Source of the DNA: Thalassotalea sp. ND16A
Lineage (GTDB): Bacteria > Pseudomonadota > Gammaproteobacteria > Enterobacterales > Alteromonadaceae
Assembly (NCBI RefSeq): GCF_000764205.1
Contig: NZ_JQDZ01000105.1
Coordinates: 1 to 37,358 of the forward strand
Direction: 5' to 3'
Length of the DNA: 37,358 bases
The first letter of the stretch is position 1, and each line of letters opens with the position of its first letter. Positions 33,812 to 37,358 of the stretch are shown here, piece after piece. The position numbers were made by a program, and so were the translations under genes. The notes beneath the pieces were generated by a model that saw only the letters and a list, made by a program, of their open reading frames with translations, did no database searches and was not told the DNA's origin.

Positions 33812-33934
33812 AAATTACGCAGCGCCAATTCTGAGCCTGTGGTTCGGTTAAATGTTGAAGCAAAAGCAAAAATACTGCTAATGAAATGCCAAACTACTGA
33901 AATATTGACTATATTTAATACCAAGCAGTTGTAA
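33812..33934 (+). pseudogene. manB: Decayed manB C-terminal fragment
   Basis: From about 33815 the translation [16 protein letters not shown] matches the phosphate-binding loop of phosphomannomutase ([16 protein letters not shown] in the intact manB). It continues to a stop at 33932-33934 with a diverged tail (about 24 residues after NVEA, including TTEIL). An in-frame stop lies just upstream at 33803-33805. All earlier domains are missing. Together with the manC fragment it marks a collapsed manC-manB cassette. Confidence 0.8.
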
Positions 33935-33969
33935 TTAATGGTTTCAACGTTAAAGGGATTATAAAAATA

Positions 33970-35136
33970 ATGAAAATAGCGATTGCCGGGACTGGCTATG
34001 TCGGCCTTTCTAATGCTTTGTTGCTTGCTCAACACAATGAAGTGGTAGCTTATGACATAAACCCAAAGAAAATAGACCTGTTAAATGACTTACAATCCCC
34101 CATTGAAGATGGTGATATTGAAGAATTTCTAGCCAATAAGTCATTAAATTTTAAAGCAACCTCAGATAAAGAGTTGGCCTACCAAGATGCCGACTATGTC
34201 ATCATTGCCACGCCAACAGATTATGACCCTGTCGATAATTTTTTTGATACCAGTTCGGTTGAAATGGTGATTGATGAGGTGTTAGCCATTAACCCCAAGA
34301 CCACGATTATTATCAAGTCCACCATTCCCGTTGGTTTTACCAAACAAGCGAGAAAGCAATTTAAGCACTATAAGATTTTTTTCTGTCCCGAGTTTCTCCG
34401 TGAAGGCAAAGCCCTGTTTGATAACTTGTACCCGTCTCGTATCGTGATGGGTAATGGCTGTGAGGAAGCAAAAGTATTTGCCCAATTGCTGGTGCAGGGG
34501 GCGCTAAAAGAGGATGTCCAGGTGGTTTTTGTGCACTCCTGTGAAGCCGAGGCAATAAAGTTATTTTCCAATACCTATTTGGCCATGCGCATTGCCTATT
34601 TTAACGAACTCGATTCTTTTGCTGAGGCCTATGGCTTTAACAGCAAAGAGATCATTGTTGGAGTTGGTTTAGACCCGCGTATAGGCACACATTATAATAA
34701 CCCTTCTTTTGGTTATGGTGGCTATTGCCTACCCAAAGATACCAAACAGCTAAGAGCAAATTACAACAAGGTACCGAATAACATTATTAGTGCCATAGTT
34801 GATGCCAATACTACCCGTAAAGACTTTGTTGCCGATTCTATTATTGCTAAAGCGCCTAAGATTGTCGGTGTTTATCGGTTAATTATGAAAGCAGGCTCAG
34901 ATAACTTCAGAGCATCGAGTATTCAAGGAATAATGAAACGGATTAAAGCAAAAGGCATTGAAGTTGTAATCTATGAACCTATGATGGAAACAAAAGAGTT
35001 CTTTCACTCGAAAGTGATTAACGATTTATCCGAATTTAAAGCGATGTCTGATGTGATTGTTTCTAATCGTATGGTGGACGAATTAAAAGATGTTGTTGAT
35101 AAGGTGTATACCCGGGATTTGTTTGGTAGTGATTAG
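33970..35136 (+). CDS. ugd: UDP-glucose 6-dehydrogenase
   Basis: Oxidises UDP-glucose to UDP-glucuronate. It shows the N-terminal Rossmann motif [16 protein letters not shown]. The catalytic cysteine is Cys253 in [27 protein letters not shown] and the C-terminal UDP-binding domain ([22 protein letters not shown]) are also present. Length (388 aa) is that of the short Ugd class (E. coli type). It lies after the operon terminator and the pseudogene scar, ahead of a UDP-glucuronate epimerase, so these two form a separate UDP-uronic acid module. Confidence 0.94.
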   Translation: MKIAIAGTGYVGLSNALLLAQHNEVVAYDINPKKIDLLNDLQSPIEDGDIEEFLANKSLNFKATSDKELAYQDADYVIIATPTDYDPVDNFFDTSSVEMVIDEVLAINPKTTIIIKSTIPVGFTKQARKQFKHYKIFFCPEFLREGKALFDNLYPSRIVMGNGCEEAKVFAQLLVQGALKEDVQVVFVHSCEAEAIKLFSNTYLAMRIAYFNELDSFAEAYGFNSKEIIVGVGLDPRIGTHYNNPSFGYGGYCLPKDTKQLRANYNKVPNNIISAIVDANTTRKDFVADSIIAKAPKIVGVYRLIMKAGSDNFRASSIQGIMKRIKAKGIEVVIYEPMMETKEFFHSKVINDLSEFKAMSDVIVSNRMVDELKDVVDKVYTRDLFGSD

Positions 35137-35146
35137 ACCGAGGGGA

Positions 35147-35262
35147 GCTTCGAAGCGAAGCGGTGTTATTTCGCCGGTAACTATTTTTGCTGCGCAGATA
35201 ACTTGTTTTGCTTCGCAGATAACTTTGCTGCTTCGCAGATAACGTTCGACTGAAGTCAAACC
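35147..35262. repeat. Short tandem repeats between ugd and the epimerase gene
   Basis: CGCAGATAAC recurs at 35193, 35214 and 35234, the cores of a 20-21-base tandem unit (roughly TTTTGCTTCGCAGATAACTT). A small palindrome GCTTCG-AAG-CGAAGC precedes it at 35147-35161. The stretch has no coding character and fills most of the 177-base gap. It is a different family from the palindromic and heptad repeats elsewhere. Confidence 0.75.
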
Positions 35263-35313
35263 TACCAAGTTAATTATTGGTAGATAAATTAGATTCTATA
35301 AGAAAAATTTATT

Positions 35314-36351
35314 ATGAAATATTTAGTTACTGGCGCTGCCGGTTTTATTGGCCACTGTGTGGCACAACGTTTATGTGAACAAGGCCATAGTGTTATTGGT
35401 CTTGATAATTTAAATGATTATTATGACGTCAGTTTAAAGCAGGCTCGCCTCGCAAATTTAACTGGTTTTGCCGAACAAGGGCTATTTACTTTTGTAGAAA
35501 CCGATTTAGCCGATCGCGATGCTATTGCTAAGTTATTTGCCGATGAAAAATTTGATCGGGTTATCCACTTAGCGGCGCAAGCTGGGGTTCGCTATTCTAT
35601 TGATAACCCAATGGCCTATGCCGATTCCAATTTAGTTGGGCACTTAACTGTTTTAGAAGGGTGTAGGCATAATAAGGTTGAACATTTAGTGTATGCCTCA
35701 TCGTCTTCTGTTTATGGCTTAAACTCGAAAACACCTTTTGCCACTTCAGACAGTGTCGATCATCCTATTTCATTATATGCTGCCACTAAAAAGGCCAATG
35801 AGTTAATGGCACATACCTATTCGCATTTATATGGTGTGCCAACTACAGGGCTTCGCTTCTTTACGGTTTACGGCCCGTGGGGTCGTCCTGACATGGCATT
35901 ATTTAAGTTTACCAAGAAGATAATTGCCGGGGAGGCTATCGATGTGTATAACCACGGTGATATGCGTCGTGACTTTACCTACATTGATGATATTGTTGAA
36001 GGCATCATTAGAATTCAAGATGTTATCCCCGCCAGTAATGCTGACTGGACGGTAGAGTCAGGCTCTGCTGCCACAAGTTCTGCGCCTTATCGAGTCTTTA
36101 ATATTGGTAATGGTAATCCGGTTAAGTTAATGGACTTTATTCAATCATTAGAACAATCTTTAGGTATTGACGCGAAAAAGAATTTTATGCCAATGCAGAT
36201 GGGCGATGTATATCAAACTTATGCTGAGGTTGAAGATTTGTTTGCGGTGACGGGGCATAAACCTCAAGTTAGTGTGCAAGATGGTGTTGCTGAGTTTGTT
36301 CATTGGTATAACTCTTTTTATCGAGCCAAACGCTATAGACGAATTGTTTAA
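35314..36351 (+). CDS. UDP-glucuronate 4-epimerase (CapI/LspL type)
   Basis: Extended SDR converting UDP-glucuronate to UDP-galacturonate. Features are the NAD motif TGAAGFIGHCVAQRL, the subgroup signature LDNLNDYYDVSLKQARL, HLAAQAGVRYSI, the catalytic Tyr155-x3-Lys159 in SLYAATKKANELMAH, and RFFTVYGPWGRPDMALFKFT. Length is 345 aa. The substrate (UDP-GlcA from the adjacent ugd) fits both the subgroup and the position. Confidence 0.92.
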   Translation: MKYLVTGAAGFIGHCVAQRLCEQGHSVIGLDNLNDYYDVSLKQARLANLTGFAEQGLFTFVETDLADRDAIAKLFADEKFDRVIHLAAQAGVRYSIDNPMAYADSNLVGHLTVLEGCRHNKVEHLVYASSSSVYGLNSKTPFATSDSVDHPISLYAATKKANELMAHTYSHLYGVPTTGLRFFTVYGPWGRPDMALFKFTKKIIAGEAIDVYNHGDMRRDFTYIDDIVEGIIRIQDVIPASNADWTVESGSAATSSAPYRVFNIGNGNPVKLMDFIQSLEQSLGIDAKKNFMPMQMGDVYQTYAEVEDLFAVTGHKPQVSVQDGVAEFVHWYNSFYRAKRYRRIV

Positions 36352-36597
36352 CTTGAATATGATTATGTCATAATTAACCATCGCCCTAATTCTTTATCAA
36401 AGCTATCGAATAAAGGGCATCGAGATAACCGTTATCGCATTTTCTGCGGAAAGCCCTCACTTGCGACAAACTCAAGCATCGCTACGGTTGAAATTAATCT
36501 AGCAGATTGAGAGCCGCCCTGCTGGTGTCGGGTAGAGCTGGTTTAGAGAAAAATGAATGTCTGTGTCTAAGGGCCAGAAAGCAAAATCACCGACTCA

Positions 36598-37158
36598 TTA
36601 AAAACTCACTTCAAAACCAACGCTGGTCACCCCGTAATCGACATCTTTATCGACATAGCCGGTAAATTCGATGGTCCAACGGGCTCTCGGGTTGACGATA
36701 AATTCAAATCCGCCACCAATTGAACCGCCTGAGTCGGATAGGGTTCGCTCCTCTTCATCGTTCTTAGTACTCATCACTTCAACTTTGGTATAACCAAGAA
36801 GCCCATAGAAATTAATGCTTTGATGCAGTGGGTATGACAATCTGACGTAGGCGCCAACTAACGAATCCAGCTCTTTTTCAAAGTTACGAAACTCTACTTC
36901 GGTTGTGCCGGTGCCGACTCTAATTTCAAACCCGACTAGTTTATTTAAGTTATAGCCAAATTTTGCGATAGCGGCTGATAATTCGACACTATCAAATGAT
37001 TCGCCACCAAACACGCTAGAGCCGGCCATTACCCCCCAATAGTACTCCTGATTAGGCCTTACTCGGTTCGAATCTGAGTCGTACTCTTGCGCTTGTGCAT
37101 GAGAGCAAGTGAGCAAAAAAGTTAGCATAAGCAAGAGTGAAGTTATTATTATTTTCAT
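36598..37158 (-). CDS. Small outer-membrane beta-barrel protein
   Basis: The protein starts with a clear signal peptide (MKIIITSLLLMLTFLLTCSHAQA, cleavage after AQA). The mature part has alternating hydrophobic/polar strands (YYWGVMAGSSVFGG, AAIAKFGYNLNKLVGFEIRVG, GAYVRLSYPLHQSINFYGLLGYTKVEV) and ends in a terminal phenylalanine (VGFEVSF), as in OmpA/OmpX-like 8-strand porin-family barrels. An upstream in-frame ATG at 37173 is less likely, because ATG 37158 has a GGATG Shine-Dalgarno and begins directly at the signal peptide. It points toward the polysaccharide genes and probably is not part of the pathway. Confidence 0.8.
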   Translation of the reverse strand: MKIIITSLLLMLTFLLTCSHAQAQEYDSDSNRVRPNQEYYWGVMAGSSVFGGESFDSVELSAAIAKFGYNLNKLVGFEIRVGTGTTEVEFRNFEKELDSLVGAYVRLSYPLHQSINFYGLLGYTKVEVMSTKNDEEERTLSDSGGSIGGGFEFIVNPRARWTIEFTGYVDKDVDYGVTSVGFEVSF

Positions 37159-37244
37159 ATAATGAACATCCATTTATTAGTATTGTAATTAAAGCGTAGC
37201 AGAAATATTCATAGTTGCATTAACAGGCTGTTGACGTGGTTTAA

Positions 37245-37358
37245 TGGATTCGACTACCCCAGTTAAGAGATAATAGACTTAACTGGAGAAAAAAAATGAC
37301 AGCACGTAAAAAATATTCAAAAGAATTTAAGCTTGATGCAATAGCATTAGTCGTTGAA
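37245..37358 (+). mobile_element. Left end of an IS3-type insertion sequence (cut by window edge)
   Basis: A probable terminal repeat starts near 37245 (TGGATTCGACTACCCCAG), about 50 bases ahead of a transposase start. AGTTAAG and CTTAACT within it form a small inverted repeat. Only the beginning of the element is in the window, so the exact end, family and target duplication cannot be confirmed. Confidence 0.5.
37296..37358 (+). CDS. Transposase OrfA, IS3-family type, partial
   Basis: The 21 codons visible before the window ends encode TARKKYSKEFKLDAIALVVE after the initial Met. This is the typical start of the helix-turn-helix OrfA protein of IS3-family elements (R..YS.EFK..A..LV). GGAG lies upstream as the ribosome-binding site. 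Whether the element is intact cannot be seen. Confidence 0.75.
   Translation, partial: MTARKKYSKEFKLDAIALVVE

Noticed and set aside
33664-34035. 123-codon minus-strand open frame across the pseudogene region and ugd start
   Set aside because: It runs antisense over the manB remnant and the ugd N-terminus, both of which have clear homology on the plus strand.

Overview
The window is a surface-polysaccharide (capsule or O-antigen type) biosynthesis locus of a Gram-negative gammaproteobacterium. The AT-rich sequence, the RfaH/ops pair, the outer-membrane export proteins (SLBB exporter, YjbH, Wzi) and the style of the small dispersed repeats suggest a marine Alteromonadales member, perhaps Colwelliaceae. 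That taxonomic call is inference. No rRNA, tRNA or CRISPR array was seen.

Layout. 1-2203 is accessory sequence: insertion-sequence-like terminal repeats at the extreme left, then a minus-strand two-gene unit (a nucleotidyltransferase-fold protein and a basic 131-residue unknown) with its own terminator, then about 800 bases without a recognisable gene. From 2204 to 36351 everything reads on the plus strand. 2204-9254 holds a UDP-HexNAc 6-dehydrogenase (TviB type), a UDP-HexNAc 4-epimerase (TviC/WbpP type), a FlaA1/WbpM-type membrane dehydratase and a YjbH-family outer-membrane protein. 9615-10136 encodes an RfaH antiterminator, followed at 10212 by a near-consensus ops element at the head of the main operon. 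The operon then runs SLBB exporter, Wzz, rmlB, rmlA, a sugar aminotransferase, WbqC-like protein, SDR, two sulfotransferase-like proteins, Wzx flippase, GT2, a Wzy-like polymerase, GT4, a hexapeptide acyltransferase, a WecG-type GT, manC, manB, VanZ-like protein, WcaJ-type initiating transferase and Wzi, ending at a strong terminator at 33409-33441. Next come decayed ends of a second manC-manB pair, an intact UDP-glucose dehydrogenase, a UDP-glucuronate 4-epimerase, a minus-strand beta-barrel protein and the start of an IS3-type transposase cut by the window edge.

How it works together (inference from families). WcaJ would load glucose-1-phosphate onto undecaprenyl phosphate. Three glycosyltransferases extend it with sugars from dTDP-4-amino-4,6-dideoxyhexose, GDP-mannose and UDP-uronic acid pools. 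Wzx flips the unit, Wzy polymerises, Wzz sets chain length, and the SLBB, YjbH and Wzi proteins handle export and surface assembly. Sulfotransferases and the acyltransferase may decorate the product. No Wzc/Wzb tyrosine kinase/phosphatase pair lies in the window.

Most notable observations: (1) the ops element has A where E. coli has T at position 6, and the locus-encoded RfaH differs at two residues of the ops-reading surface; (2) a palindromic repeat whose stems covary is inserted in frame, four times, inside the YjbH-family gene and once in a pseudogene; (3) heptanucleotide GGAAC repeats occur between genes and in frame inside the same gene; (4) a collapsed manC-manB scar; (5) two adjacent sulfotransferase-like genes in the variable region.
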